A stretch of 64,000 bases of DNA from Tribonema minus (GCA_017506865.1 JAFCMP010000046.1:434001-498000), one strand, 5' to 3'. Counted from the stretch's first letter, positions 12,514-25,500 are shown. Notes: generated by a model from the sequence alone, not told the origin. Program-made: numbers and translations.

Positions 12514-15500
12514 GCGCCGCAAGCGCCAGGCGCAGCGCGACCGCGACGCGCGCAGCAGCCTCGGCGGCGGCGGCGGCGGCGGCGGACTCTCCTCCGGCGA
12601 CGACGACAACGGCGAGTCGGAGCTGGTGCGCCTCACGTCTTCCGCGGACGTCGCCATCGACGGCGGCGGCGGCGGCGGCGACTTTGACGCGATGGGCGGC
12701 GGCGGCGGCGCGGCGGCGTTCCCGGCGGCGGCGCAGGCGCGGCAGCGCGCGGTGGCGGCGGCGGCGGACGCGGAACGTGGTGTCGTGGATGGTGGAGGTG
12801 CGTGGCCCGCGCTACGCGCTGCGCTGCGGAGGTGTGCGTTTTGTTTGCACGAAGTGGTGAATGCGCTTGCTGCGGCGACCTGGGCAGCACGGCGGCGTGC
12901 GGGTTTACGTGCTACTGGCGTTCTCTGCGAGATCGCTGGCCAGTGACGCTGCGGCACACGCACTTCCACGTGTGCTGATGCCTTTGGACATGAGAGCTCT
13001 CGGCTGCTGTGTGCCTGCGACTGTCGGCGGGGTGCTTTGCACTTACGCCACTTTTGAACCGCACGCGCGCTGTACTCTGCAAGGAAGCGCACACCATCAA
13101 CTGCCCACATTAAGCCACGGGCGCTGATGCCGCACGCACCACGGGGCCAGCACCACAGCGCATGACAGCACTGCAGCCCGTGCATGCTCTGCAGTCCCAG
13201 GACACCGTGCCTATGTAGGCGAGGGCTGAGTGAGGACGCGAGGCGCGCACGTGCGCCCCACACGCCACAGCACTAGCACTGCCGCGCCGCCGCGCTGCTA
13301 TGCGGCAGCCGCACAACATTTGCGTTTGCTCTAACTGACGCGGGTCCCCATATGTGGAGGGGCTGGGGGGGGAGGGGGATCTGAGTGTGCTGAAGCATGC
13401 CTCCGTGCAAGAGCGCGCTGCAACGATGAGGCTGCTGCTGTGCCGTTGCGCACGCGCGCGCCGCCGCTGCTAACACCCCTGCGCGCGCGTGCGCTGTGTC
13501 TGTCGCTGCGCAGGGGATCTGCTGCCCGGCGACGCGCCCGACCCCGTGCTGTCCGAGCAAAGCGATATCCTCAAGGCTGCGCATGTGCGCAGGCTGGCAG
13601 GTACGGATATGAAAAACGAGTCAAAAGATCGTAGAGCTCTCGGTGACAAGGGATGGTTAGCCGCAAGTGCCTTCCACCAATCACCGTGGTCGCCGCTGCT
13701 GCAATATGGTACGGTTTTTGCAACCGCTGACCGCTATGCAGTAGAGGGCCTAGCCCACCCCTACCTGGCCAAACTACTGCAACTGAGACGTCACAGCAAC
13801 ATCCTCAAGGCCGCGCGCGTGCGCAGGCTGGCAGGTGCGAATATGGGTATGTACAGGTTTACGGCCGCTGCCTGCCATTCAGTAGAGTCTGGCCCACGTA
13901 CGGGTATCGGTACGGTTTCCGCAACCTCAAGTTGTCACTCGGTGTGTAGTCGGTGCCTGACTACTGGGTAGAAAGCCTGGCCTGCCCTACGTCGGCACCG
14001 ATCCAAACCGTTGCAACCAGGAAGTCACGGCGACAATCTGAGGGCTGCGCGCGTGCGCAGGCTGGCAGGTGCAGGCATGTGTACGGTTTGTAACCGCTGA
14101 CCGCCATTCAGTAGCGAGCCCAGCCCGCCCTCATGCCGTCCTTACCAAGCGGGACAATTTCCGACCACGGAGTCACAACTTCCGCACAACGCTTAAACGC
14201 GCCTCTTGGGATGTGGCATGGCCCTGAGGGCATGCGCAGGATCACGATGCTGCTTGCTCTTACTATACACCTTACTGCGCAGTGCGTTGCGTGGCCGCCT
14301 TCAATTTTTTGTGTGCAAACCAGGTCAGTGCGGCAGCCGGCACAATGGTACGTGATTGTCTGTGCCATGCTCATTGGAGACCACACCGCATGCGCGAAAT
14401 GCTTGCCCATCTCGACGCTATTCCTTCTGCGTAGACTACTGCTATCACTCCAGGAATGCTGCCGGAACAGCGCTGGACAACCAAGGGACCCAAGCAGACA
14501 CCGAACTTGCGGATAGTCCATGTGTTGCTAGGGGCGATCATTGAGAGCCAGGAGGCAAAACATGAACAGCCACGTCAGTGCCCAATAAGGACCCAACCTC
14601 CACTTGAGCTGAGCTGTGCGCTGTCACTTACGCTTGTCTCTGTTGGCTGGCCCAGGCGTGCCGCAGCCGGCGGAGCGCGCGCGCAACTGACAGCTGCTGT
14701 ACAGCACGGCGCGTCCACCAGAAACCACACCGCATGCCCGAAATTTTTGCCCATCTCGACGCTTTCCCTCTGACATTGCGATCGCGCCGGGCATGCTGCT
14801 GGGAAAGCGCCTCTGCCTGCCCCACCCTCACGCCCGTCTCTGTCGGCTTGCGGTTGCTCCCAGGCGTGCTGCCACCTGCGGAGCGCACGCGCAACTGGCA
14901 GCTGCTGTACAGCACGGCGCGCGACGGCGCCAGCTGCGCGACGCTGCTGTGGCGCTGCAGCCGCACGCCGCACACATCGCTCCTGTTTGTAATAGAGGAC
15001 ACGTGAGTGTGTCGTTGAAGTTGATCGGTGGCTCCTGGCACAAGTGCAGGTCCTGTGGCAGAAAGCAAACGCGCCGCCGTCTGTGTGACACAACCCACGT
15101 GACGCTTTTGGTGTTGCCGCAGGTCTCTGTGATTGAAGGCGAACATGCTGCCGCGCGTTTCGCTTCTGCTTGCGATAGAGATCACGCGAGTCTGTCATGC
15201 GTGACGGAAGGCGTCTGTAGGGGCTGTGACAGGAGGATGGCAGGCATGTGTAGGTGCTGTCATAGAAGGCGCACACGCGGTCGCACGCTTCTCATTTATT
15301 GCGATGGCGGATACGTGAGGCAAATATTTGAGATCAAACGCACGTGTAGCTGCGGGCACTGGTGCAGGATCGTGATATCATGCATACAAGCCGCCGCTGC
15401 CCATCGCATCTGCTGGTGATAGCGGACATGTGAGCGTGTTAGCTGTGCAGGACAGCCTGTGTAAACTCTGTGATGGACAGCACGTGTATTTGTGTGCCGA

Positions 15501-18398
15501 CTGGGGTTCGTGTCTCTGCTAGTGTGAAGGCCTTGCACCAGGTTGAGCGCTGACATCGGAGCGATGCTGCTGCCACATGACAGTCGTTCCATACGTTGCT
15601 TGGCCTGGTCCTTGATCAATGCGCCGGCGACAGTGTAGCACGCGGTGGCATAGGAGCGATACACCCAGTTTACGATGTACACATAAGTGTACAGTAGTAG
15701 ACTGCAGGCATAACACAATGCAGTCCTCAAGGGGCATTATAACAACACACTCATCCATAAGTGCGCAGTTCAGTTACTTGCGGCCTTCACAACTGTGGCA
15801 GATCAGTCTCCTAGCATCTTGTGCATTGTCGCGTGCTTTTCCAAATGCACCACATTATGCAGATCGACAACGTAGCCTTGCGTATTTCAGCACGATGTGA
15901 CCAGGAACCCGCAAGCCCTGTTCTCATTGCCAGGGGGCGATGCTGTGAACAACGTCTCCCCAGCGTGCCTCACCCTATGACATTGCGCTGCAACTGCCGA
16001 CGCTGTCCTTGGTGATGCAGATGGGGGTACATTTTTGGTGGCTTCGCAGAGGTCAGTGACTCTCCAGCGGTGCTGCGCTTTGAGCAGTGCTCAAACTGTT
16101 GGTTGCAGTGGTGCGCCTTGTCTAGAGCGACTTCCGCTTGCTGCTCATATGCTGCAAGCAAGCGCTGCAGGGTCGTAGTGCGTTGTTGCGAGTATGCTGA
16201 CAGATGCTAGCACGCAGCGGCGTTGCATCAGCAATCAACACTGACTACCACGTCGAAGCCAGTTCATTATTGCCATTGTCGGCAAATCCACAGCTGTATG
16301 CACCCTGTACATGTGTGCTTGTCTTGCGTGGTTCAAAGAAGATACGTACTCAGAGAGCTATGATATGCCATCATAAAGCGGTTGTATGCCCCCTGCTCCA
16401 GGCAGCTGGAGCATGCAATGTGCTTGTAAGACGTGGCCGCTGTCTCAGCTGTTCCTGTATGAGGGCCCATGAAGAGCAGCCCTGCACAAAGCTTGCTGTG
16501 TCAATCAGTGGCGTCAATTATCTGGTGGTGAGCGCTGCTGCTCTTGTGCAACAGTAGTGTACGTGCTGACGTCTCAGTGCTACGCCCAACAGGAATCGTG
16601 CTGCGCTGACATGGATGGAACCATGTTTGTGAGCGATGAGCGCTTTCGTATTCGCCTGCGCGCCATGTTGCTCCGCTGGTCAAGCTGCGCGTGCTGATCG
16701 GGTCGCAGCGCATGGCAGAGGGCAGTGCGGAGCTGACACCATCATGCCATGCTCGCATTGCAAGCTCTGCTGCAGTTTCACATGGCTGCAGATCCACATT
16801 GGATTCTTTCACATGGCTGCAGATCCACATTGGATTCTCGTCACAGAATGCGTGCTTCAATGCTTATGACCACTCTGCTGTGAACTGCGTGTGAGGACGC
16901 CGCTGTGCACTGCGGCTGCGCCACGATGAACCTGCTTCAGCAGACGTTACACAGCAACAAGTGGCGCGCTGAGCGCATCCCCAGCCGTACTCCCTCTGCA
17001 TTCATGCCATTCTGCCTACCCTGGTCGCGCGATGTGTCGCTGCACTCGTGTGAACTGTGGCTGTACCACGTTCGTACTTAGTCAGCATACGTCGCAAAAA
17101 ACAGCTGCATGCGCCTTGTGGCTCATGCTGCGCCGCCCCCCCCCCCCCCCCCCCCGCGGCAGGTGTCGCTGCACGACTCTCACAGCTACAAGGAGTGCGG
17201 CACCAGCTTTGTGTTCTCGTTCCACCCCAATGGGTTTCAGCGGTGGACGTGGTCGGTGAGTGTCGCTGCGACAGCGACCGCAGCATGGCGTTGCTGTACT
17301 GGGGCGCAGTGCAGAAGCGCGCATGACTCTTGCCTGCTCGTTGCGGATATTCCAGCGTGAGAATGACTTGTGTTGTCGTGCTCTTTCTAGAGGAGCACTG
17401 GCTAGTGGATGTGATGTTGTCGATGCGTTTTGAAGTTCAATTCCTGGTCCCCTAAAAGTCCGCGTGAATGGCGCCTGGCATATTGTCCACACTTTGCCAT
17501 GGCGCAGTCTCTAGTGCAACAAGTAGCATGCAGCGTTGTCATTTGGACCATGCGGTCGCTGGCTGATGTAACCCCTGCCAGCGCACCACCCACGAGCTGC
17601 CAAAATGCTGTTCAATGTATGCCACGCTGGGCTTGGAGCAACATGACAGCAGCTTGATGCCGTGCGTGCCTGTCTTACGCCATTACTTGAGACTTGAAGT
17701 TTGTCTGCCGCTTGCGAGCGGCCCGCAACACATGCTGCTGAGCAGTGCTGGCGCGCTCACACAACCCATACCGTGCTGTTCGTGTCATGCTCTTTGCGGT
17801 GCAGGGCGCGAACCCATATGTGCTGCTCACGAACGACACGTGTATAGCAATGGGCGGCGGCGATGGCGGCTTTGCATTTCGATTAGATGATGAGCTAGAC
17901 CAGGTGAGCTGGGTGCTTGGCTGCCTGGGTCACCACACTACTGCCACGTGTTGAAACAAAAACTTGGATCCAGACTGCTGCAAATGCGCTGCACAGTAAA
18001 TGCTACCTTGGGGAACGGTGATTGTCTGCAAGCTGCAGGCGATCAGCCACATGTAGGCAGATCGCTCTGACACGGGCATGGCACATAGTACCTGAACTGG
18101 AATCCTTCAGGCCCCACTTCAAGTTACTGTAGGTGTTTTGTGAAAGGATGAAATGAACTTCAGTCGCGGCGTGCAACACGCGACACCTGTCGCCTGGCGC
18201 AGTGCGGTGCTGCAGTTACGCCAAAGCTGCCATCTCTCCATGACATGAAATGTCACCTTCTGTACTGCGCCTGTCTGCCTCTCTGTTGCGCAGGGTGTCA
18301 GCCATCGCTGCAGCACATTCAACAGCCCCTGCCTCAGCTCCTCCGAATTCTTCAGAGTCATGTCTGTGGAGTGCTGGACATTCAAGGGAACGCACTAG
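12514..18398 (+). CDS. TLDc-domain module (probably C-terminal part of a GltS-TLDc fusion)
   Basis: TLDc domain of the OXR1/NCOA7/TBC1D24 type, a family tied to oxidative-stress resistance and V-ATPase binding. Exons with matching phases: 12514-12797, 13514-13600, 14864-15002, a 31-nt microexon 16021-16051, 17163-17255, 17805-17903, 18294-18398 (TAG stop). The first exon gives a basic stretch RRRKRQAQRDRDAR and a Gly/Ala-rich linker. TLDc runs from SDILKAAHVRRLAGVLPP through NWQLLYSTARDGAS, LLFVIEDT-WGYIFGGFAE, CGTSFVFSFHPNGFQRWTW, YVLLTNDTCIAMGGGDGGFA and CSTFNSPCLSSSEFFRV to VECWTF. No good start codon was seen upstream of 12514, and the phase joins 12175 (CG) to 12514 (G), so it is probably the tail of the symporter gene; a separate TLDc gene remains possible. 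Confidence 0.85.
13560..14075 (+). repeat. Three copies of a TLDc exon end and donor
   Basis: The end of exon 13514-13600 (ILKAAHVRRLAG then GT) recurs at about 13799-13836 and about 14034-14070 with the block GCGTGCGCAGGCTGGCAG and a GT donor retained. Spacing is about 236 bp. Intron text with GTACGGTTT and ACCGCT-ATTCAGTAG is repeated between them. Confidence 0.85.
13613..13712 (+). repeat. Dispersed repeat family A, copy 1 (partial)
   Basis: Shares GATCGTAGAGCTC, GTGACAAGG and GCCTTCCACCAAT-ACCGTGG with four other copies in this window (27825-27978 minus; 53155-53235, 56455-56580 and 57680-57850 plus). It lies in an intron. No open reading frame or clear terminal inverted repeat is seen, so a SINE-like or MITE-like non-autonomous element is possible. 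Confidence 0.8.
14285..14863 (+). repeat. Two upstream copies of the acceptor boundary of the exon at 14864
   Basis: The acceptor and exon start around 14862-14920 (CAGGCGTGCTGCC, GAGCGCACGCGCAACTGGCA) recur at about 14655-14715 with an internal stop, and as a more eroded copy near 14325-14375. Each copy is followed by ACCACACCGCATGC and GCCCATCTCGACGCT, so the repeat unit is about 350 bp and includes intron sequence. Confidence 0.75.
15160..15440 (+). repeat. Eroded copies of the TLDc exon end at 15002
   Basis: The exon end encoding FVIEDT and its GTGAGT donor (14985-15008) has weaker echoes at about 15165-15200, 15288-15322 and 15402-15436, each with a GATAG-GGA or similar block and a TGAG/TGAGC donor-like end. 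Divergence is greater than in the other arrays. Confidence 0.5.
16021..16051 (+). other. 31-nt microexon of the TLDc domain
   Basis: GGTGATGCAG precedes the exon and GTCAGT follows it. With two bases from the preceding exon it encodes T-WGYIFGGFAE, the conserved FGGF/FGAF strand of TLDc, and restores phase 0 for the exon at 17163. Without it the domain would lack this strand and shift frame. Confidence 0.8.
16776..16837 (+). repeat. Direct repeat, 31 bp x 2
   Basis: TTTCACATGGCTGCAGATCC plus ACATTGGATTCT occurs twice without a spacer inside an intron of the TLDc part. Confidence 0.95.
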
Positions 18399-18488
18399 GT
18401 TTTCTCTACTTGACAAGGTTGTTGAGTCTTTTGCAAGTGCCTTCTGTGTTCACGTGCATCATGCCTGCGATATTGCATGTATGCACTA

Positions 18489-18580
18489 ACAGTACATGCT
18501 GTTCGTGGGTCATTGTGCACTGCCACTGCAATGTGCAATGCATTGCACTGTCAGTACATGCTGTTCATGGGTCATTGTGC
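18489..18580 (+). repeat. Direct repeat, about 30 bp x 2
   Basis: CAGTACATGCTGTTC-TGGGTCATTGTGC occurs at 18490-18518 and 18552-18580, downstream of the TLDc stop. A second short repeat, GCGTCATGCGCATAT, lies at about 18680-18720. Confidence 0.85.
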
Positions 18581-18767
18581 TGCTTGCAATGTGTGCTCTA
18601 CTCGCTTCTAGAAATCGTCTAAAAGTTGCAACGTGGATCCATTCATTTTTGTGTCACGCGCATATTACGGATCCATTCACGCGTCATGCGCATATTTATG
18701 ACGCGTCATGCGCATATCATGAGGAAGCCTGCCTGTGCTTGCTTCAAGCTCTGTGTCAAGGTTTGTG

Positions 18768-18989
18768 CTAGGGACGATAGACATCGAGAGGCACAGGCGC
18801 AGTAAATCCAGAGCTGTTGATGGCGAGACCTGGGCTCGCTGCAATGCGGGTGTTTGAGTCCACTACGTTTTCGTCACAAGAAGCGCCGCAGTCCAGATCA
18901 TCCGCTATGTAGCGTTGGTTGGTTGTGCTAAAGACACACCCAGCTTGCGAGTTCGAGGCTTCTTTGAGGAAGCCCGACAACCGCAGTGA
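18768..18989 (-). CDS. Last exon of a small unknown gene
   Basis: A 74-codon block open from a CTTTAG acceptor (18992-18990) to a TAG stop (18770-18768). The peptide runs LSGFLKEASNSQAGCVF, then YIADDLDCGASCDENVVDS, ending PVPLDVYRP. Composition is balanced and unlike the intron-derived open frames nearby, which supports coding. No family is recognised. The first exon(s) would lie between 18990 and about 19250; ATG at about 19210 on the minus strand followed by GG/GTAGGT is one weak candidate whose phase does not fit. The gene would be convergent with the TLDc gene and divergent from the pseudokinase. Confidence 0.45.
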   Translation of the reverse strand, partial: SLRLSGFLKEASNSQAGCVFSTTNQRYIADDLDCGASCDENVVDSNTRIAASPGLAINSSGFTAPVPLDVYRP

Positions 18990-19505
18990 CTAAAGTCTGA
19001 AAGCCGGCTTGCTGTGTGTGTGTGCAGTTAATTTTGCACCTCTGCTTGTTTACACAGGTTGATGTTTGCAAATGGCGCAACACAACCAAGCCGACAAGCA
19101 AACGCTTCTGCATCAATTTTTGCGTCGGGCGACCTGGACGCGTGCGCTGTGTTTCCCCCAAGTCAAACTTCAACAAGATTTTTTTTCTTCATACCTACCC
19201 AATAAAAAATGATGCCATTGTTTGCTGAGAAAACGCGCGCGGGACGGGAGGAGCAGATCGCTTTGCAGCAGCGTGCGAGAAGGAGACTGTGAATGGCTCT
19301 GCGGCATGCCTGTCAGCCAGGCGTCCGCAGGTGCCAGGCGGGCAAAGCTGAGAGGGCTTTTAAAAAAGACCACGCAGTCACGGAAAGCGCTTGACAAGGT
19401 ACTGAGGCCTTGACCTACTCCAGTTTGCAACTCGCAGACCCTTCAGGCCCACATGCTTACTCGTTACTCATTCATTGCTTGGTGGTGGGAGTTTGGACGC
19501 GCACG

Positions 19506-22500
19506 ATGTTTTCGCCCGCGTGGTTCTCAGCGCTTCGACCGCCTAATGATTGTGATTCATCTTCTGCTGCACAGCAGCGCCAGCAGCAGCAGGGACAGGC
19601 GCTGGGAAGCTGCAGCGAGGAAGGGGAAGGGTGGGTGGAATATGTGCCTGGTGGCGGATCTGGTGCGCTGGGACGGCCTCCATCAGTTGAGGTGAGCGGG
19701 CGTTCCGTTTTTCTGTTGGTGAGGCTGGCGTCACTAAGGCAGCACACGCAGCAGCTCGCCCCCCAAGCATCGGCACGTCCGTCTGTTAGGAGTGCTTGCA
19801 GATATTCATCTGCACAAGTTGCCGCCCACTTTGGTCCTGTTGGTGCTGTCAGAGCGCAGCCACCACTAAAGTGTCCCTACAGTTTTTGGCAGAACGCGCA
19901 GGTCCCAATACACCTCTGCCGCAGCCTGATCATCCAGGTACGAAGGCTGCATGTAACAGGAAGCATTTTGTTGGCCTATGCATCGATGCTCGCCGCTCCT
20001 CGTAGACGTGCACCTTGTGAGCATCAGAGTTGCACTTGAGCGGCGAAATGTGCCTCCGGCCAACTGCCCAAGTTCTCGCTGAGACAGGGGGCCATGCAGC
20101 TCAGCCCCTCCTCTTTCTCTTACAGTCACCATGACACCAACATGTCAGCATGGTGCCTGGCAGAAATCCACTCAGAATCTTTTCTATGCATATTCCCGTC
20201 AGCTCACTTCACTTTGTCTGCACTGTTTCAAGGTGTCCACTCCGTCCGACGTGGACTCCGTGGCCACCTGCGGCACCATGGAAACTGGCTCATCAACGCC
20301 ATACAACAGCAACAGCCAGAACCGCAACACACAAAACAGAAAAGCCGGACTCAAGAGGTGCAGCAGCAGCGACGACTGCTCTCTGGCTTCCACATGCGTG
20401 CCGTCGTCCGAGCCGCCAACACCGGAATCGGCGGCGACACCGCCGCCTGCAAAAAAGCTTGCTGGCCCCGGGTCACCAGCTAGCATGGGCGCATGGCAAG
20501 TGCGGAAACTGCAGCAGCCGCAGCAGCCTCAGCGCGCACCAACGTGAGTTCAACTACTCGCCAACTGCATGCATGTCCTTCAGAGCTCCTTCATCCGTAA
20601 ACCATGCTTTTCAGTTTCTAGAGCTGTGGTTCCTTGTGCGTGTGACTGCATATGCCGGCAGGTGCTGCGGTCGCAGCAAGGTGGTACAGCGTATACCTGC
20701 AGTCTGCCATCACAGGTTGTGCGTTCATTTCTGTATTCCTAATGCAAACCTCTCTGAACCCCTGCACGAACCAGGTCCAGTATACTGGCGGCGCCATGGT
20801 CACTGTCACTGGCGCCCACGATGACGCCAGCGCAGCCGCGAGGCGGTGGTGGCGACGGCAGCAGCGGAGGCAGCAGCACCAGCAGCGGCGGCGGCAGCAC
20901 CGGCGCCCCGCCGATGCGGTTGTTTGCGCTGTCTGGCAATGCGGCGGCGCCAGACGCGCACCAGCTGTATCAGGAGGCGCGGCAACGGCATCGCGCGTCG
21001 TCCGTATCGGCAGCGCCGCCAGCGCCCCCGGCCCAGCAGGTGAGCCCTCTGCTGGCATTTTTGCGATACATGCCCTCTGTCATGGCCTGTTTCACAGCTG
21101 CCCTCGATGAATCCCCCGTCCCCCCTGATTTCAATCGCTCATCTGCCGCGCGCGCCATTTCGCCGCGCAGTTCCACGCGTCGCCGCCCTCCGACGGCAGC
21201 GCGGCGCCGCCGAGCTCCAGCGGCGGCGGCAGCAGCGGCAGCAGCAGCAGCGCGTGGGGCTACATGGCGACGCGCTCGGCGCGGCAGGCGGACGTCCACC
21301 ACGCCGCACGCGTGGCACGCCTCAGCGAGACGGCGAGCCGCCCGCCGCCCCCTGCGGCAAGCGGCAGCCCAGCGCACAGCGCAGCGAGCAGCGGCGGCGG
21401 CGCGGCGGCGGCGCAGGAGGACGCGCGCGGGCGCAGCCGCAGCGTGCGGCGCTGGGGGCTGAGCAGCCGGGGGCGGCGGAAGCGTGCGGATGCGGCAACC
21501 GCAGCGGCGGCGGGGGCGGCGGATGCTGCGGCAGCAGTGGCGACGGCGGCGGCGGCAGGTGCGGAGGCTGTGGGCGCTGGCATGAAGTCTGTGTCTAGCG
21601 CGCGCGCAGCGTCGTCGTCGCTGGCGGCGGCGGCGGTGGCGGCGGCGGCAGCGCTCGGGCCGCGCACGCCGAGCCGGCTGCGGAGGGGGCGCGCGGCGGA
21701 CGCGGAGGTGAGCGCGCATTCGCTGAGCATCATCAGCGCTGTCTTGTTAGTTGCTGGCGTTACGCCGTTGCCGTCGGTGTGGAGCGCCGCGTGTGCTGCG
21801 GAGGCATGGAGCGGCAGCGGCAACGTGCGCGCGGGCTGCATTCATGGCGGCGCCCGTTGCAGGAGTAGGGCGAGAGTTGTAGGCGCGCCTGCGCACTGCC
21901 GTTAGTTGACTGCTTCTGCGGGGTGTGTAGAAGACTCCAACCAGCTGCACTCAGGAGGCTGTGTACTCTGCTGTTGCCGCCGGCTGTCTGCGCGAGCGCT
22001 TCGTTGAGTGGTCTGTTGCGACGACACAATGGCGTTGCGTAGCCGCTGCCACGCTGCAGCGGATGATGCTGCTGCCGCCGCAGCTGCAATTGGCGCGCAT
22101 GCGCTGCGCGGCGGCGCAAAACAAGGTGACGCGCAATGCGCTGCTGGCCACACGCTCAATGTTGAAGACAACAAATGCGCACGAGAGGCTTGGACTTCTC
22201 TTTGCTGCATGTTCCCGCCCTTGTGATGATGCCACAGCCGCCTCGCCCGCACACGGCTCCTTACCTGGGTCCCATCATCGAGCGCCGCCTCTCATCCCCC
22301 CAGCGCCATGCACCACCCTTCGAGCACGCCTTCCAGATTCCGCGCGCTTGCAGTGCTATTGCCTACAGCAGCCAGTCACCCCCTCCCCCCTCCCCCCCCC
22401 TCCTCCTCCCTTGCCACGCCGCCGCATGTGCGCTGCAGCCGCGGCAGCGCGTGGAGGCGGGCGTCACCATATCGCGCTCGCGCAGCCGCGGCCGCACGGC

Positions 22501-25500
22501 GCGCAGCTCGGAGCAGGCCATTGAGCGCTCGCTGTCCGTCGCGCGCGGCTGCTGCGCGCCGCTGCTGCCGCTGTCCGTGTCGCCCGTGCCGCCAACGCTG
22601 CGCTCCGGCGCGTCGGCGCTGCCGCCGCTGCAGCCGCCGCTGCTGCTGCCGCTGCCGCCGATCGCCACCGCCGCCGCTGCGCAGGAGGTGCGTGGTATTG
22701 AGGCTGAAGCGTGCGCACCTGCACCGCTTGCCCATTCGCCGTAATGGTTGATTGACTACTTAGTATAAGTTACGATTCCGCCGCTGCTGCATCAGAGAGT
22801 TGCTGTACTGCAGATGCTGCATGGCCGCTGTGAGCTTCTTGACAGCTTTGTGGCGATGGTCAGAAAGGGCACTGTTGCTGCCGCCGCAGCGCCCGACCGC
22901 CGAGGCATTGCAAGCGCCGCTACACGCAGGGCACGCTGCACGGCATCACATTTTTGCAAAATCGTCATGACGTCGATCAGAATTGCCGCCACCGGCGCAA
23001 TCTCCGCCGCCAGCGCCTGACACGCTGCGCACCGCCGCCGCCGCCGCACCCTCGCCGCCCCCCGCAGGCGCCGCCCGCGCCCCCGCACCTCGCGTACGCG
23101 CCGCACTACAGCAGCGCCACCTCCGACTTTGAGTTCCTGGGCAGGTGGTCGCCGTCGAAGCGGCATCGCGGCAGCAGCGGCAGCGGCGGCAGCAGCGGCG
23201 ACGATGACGCGTGGAGCGGCGGTGCCTCCAGGAGGCTGCGGCGCGCCGCTGCTGCCGCGCTGGATGGCGGCGGGTTCAGTCAGCTCTGGCTCGCGCGCGA
23301 CCGCGCTACGGGGAAGAGCTATTTGGCCAAGGTGAGGCGGCTGACCATGTGCCGCTCGCTTGTTTGGAAGCAGCGGTTTGGCGACGATTTTAGCGAGGGC
23401 AAGGCTCAAGTAGGGGGTTGATCGTTCTGTTTATCAGCACCGATTAGTGGCAGCTGTGCACGACTGCTATCCGTGCGACGGCATCTGTAATACCCGGTTG
23501 CACCTCGAAGTTGTGCCCATGATGGCATTGCGGAGCCCCTGTGGGAGCGGTGGAACCTCACAATTGAATTAACCTGCCTCACACTTGAACTAACCTCACA
23601 ACTGAACTAGCACTTACGCCCGTCACCTGCACCCTGCGCGACCCGCTGCAGGTCTTTGACGTCGCACGGTTGGCGGGCGCTGGCGCCACGTGCGCCACCA
23701 AGGTCAGTAACCCTAACCCTAACCCAAAGTGCTCGTTATCTGCTCTGCTGTTCCTTGAAAGTATCATGTTTGGGCCCTCTCCCCGCAAACGTCTTGATTG
23801 CTGTCGAGACAAGGGCTGTCGCAGCGGAGGGAGTGGGCAACGCGCCTCGCCCTGATGTCAGTTAAAGTTCAGTTCCCCTTTCCTACCCTGGCTGGATCCT
23901 GGACTCTTTTTTGTTCGCTTTCCCCACGCAAGCGTTTCGTGCGTTCCCCACGCAGGCCCTGTCTGCCTGCGCTTTTCGTCGACCGTCCGCTCACCTGCTG
24001 TGACTGCTGCGTCAATTTGTCGCCTACCTCTGACACACAAGCAAACGCTGCACCTCCCCAGGTCCTGACGACGATAGCGGCGGAGCGGCGCGTGCTCGAG
24101 GGCCTGTGGTGCCCCTACCTCGCGTCGTCACTCGCCACGCTGCGCGACGAGAGCCACCTCTACATGGTCACCAACGTGGCGCCGAGGTGCGTGTGCCGCG
24201 CCGCCGCAGCAGCGCTCAATGTGACACATCGAGCGCTACTTGTGATGCGCGGATCGTCGCAGCAGCGCTCATCACAGCTTGCTGCGCACCGCCCCTTACG
24301 GGGAGGGCGCTGTCATGCGGCATCAGCAACGCGCGTCGCAACTTGTCGAAAAACTGCTTGTGGCGCGTGTTTGGTGGCAGCAGCACTCATCACAGCCCGC
24401 CGCACACCGCCTCTGTGTGGGGTGCTGTCATGCGGCGGCAGTGTTGCTCGGGTCTGGCGTGTTTAGCGTGCCGCTTAGAACCGTGATGGCCTCCTTGTGA
24501 GCAGCCGCTGCTGAGTCGCCTGACAGGGCAGAGGGGTGTGTGTAGGCATAGTTCCAGTTTTGTGGGGTGCACGATTTGTGGCAGCAGCGCTCATCACAGC
24601 TCGCTGCGCACTGCCCCTCTAGGGAGGCGCTGCCATGCGGCAGTGCTCGGCAGGACTCAATCGGCGCTGCCGCTGAGGCGTGCTGTGCAGCACGGACAGC
24701 AGGCGCGCGGCGCGGGCGCGGGCTTCTGTTGGTCTGCATCGCCCGCGTGTCGCTTGACGCGTCTCCACCCTCCCGCGCGCCGCCCTGCTGGACGTTCCAA
24801 GCACTCTTTCAACCACACGGTGCCGGCGCACCCTCCAGCGTCCCCTGTACCTGGTGCGCTCGCCAGACTGCTCCCGAAGCACTTCTCAACAAACAATAAT
24901 TCCACACCTAACGAATCCCTAACTCAAACTGTATGCCCCCCCCCCACCCCCCCCCTGCGTGCGCGCCGCGCAGCGACGACCTAGGGACGCGTCTCGCGCG
25001 CGACGGGCGCCTCGACGGCGCCGCGGCGGCCTTTGCCTTTGCTCAGGTATGTTTATACACGCCATGTATGCGCGACGGCCGGCCTTCGCCTTCGCTCTGG
25101 TATGATTTGAGTACATGACTGTGTGCGCCGCTTCGTGCGCACGCGCGCCGCCTCGCGAGCGCGAGCGCGCCGCGCTGGCGTTGTGAGCTTGGCAATCTGT
25201 GCGCCGTGTGCGCGCTGCCGCAGCTCATGGCTCTCGTCAGCAGAGTCGCCCCCCACAGCTTGTGTGTCAGCAGAGTCGGCGTCTCGACGGCGCCGCGCGT
25301 GGCCTTTGCCTTTCCCCGCTGACGAAACTAAACACCGTGGCAGAGTAGGACACCCAAGGTGGACCCAATGCAAAGTAGAAGTACAGAACAGCACTAGACC
25401 AGGGCAGGCTGGTATTGCAAAGAAGTGATTATTATGTAGATGCTTGTGCAAGTGGAGAAACAGTCCTGACGCAGGGTCGGAATAGTGCTGAACTGGTGCT

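Noticed and set aside
20970-21841. Long minus-strand open frames of 193-249 codons
   Set aside because: Antisense of the low-complexity pseudokinase exons; the plus-strand frame joins in phase to neighbouring exons.
23707-23727. Chromosome end
   Set aside because: Telomere-type units are few and lie within a well-supported intron, so they are interstitial.
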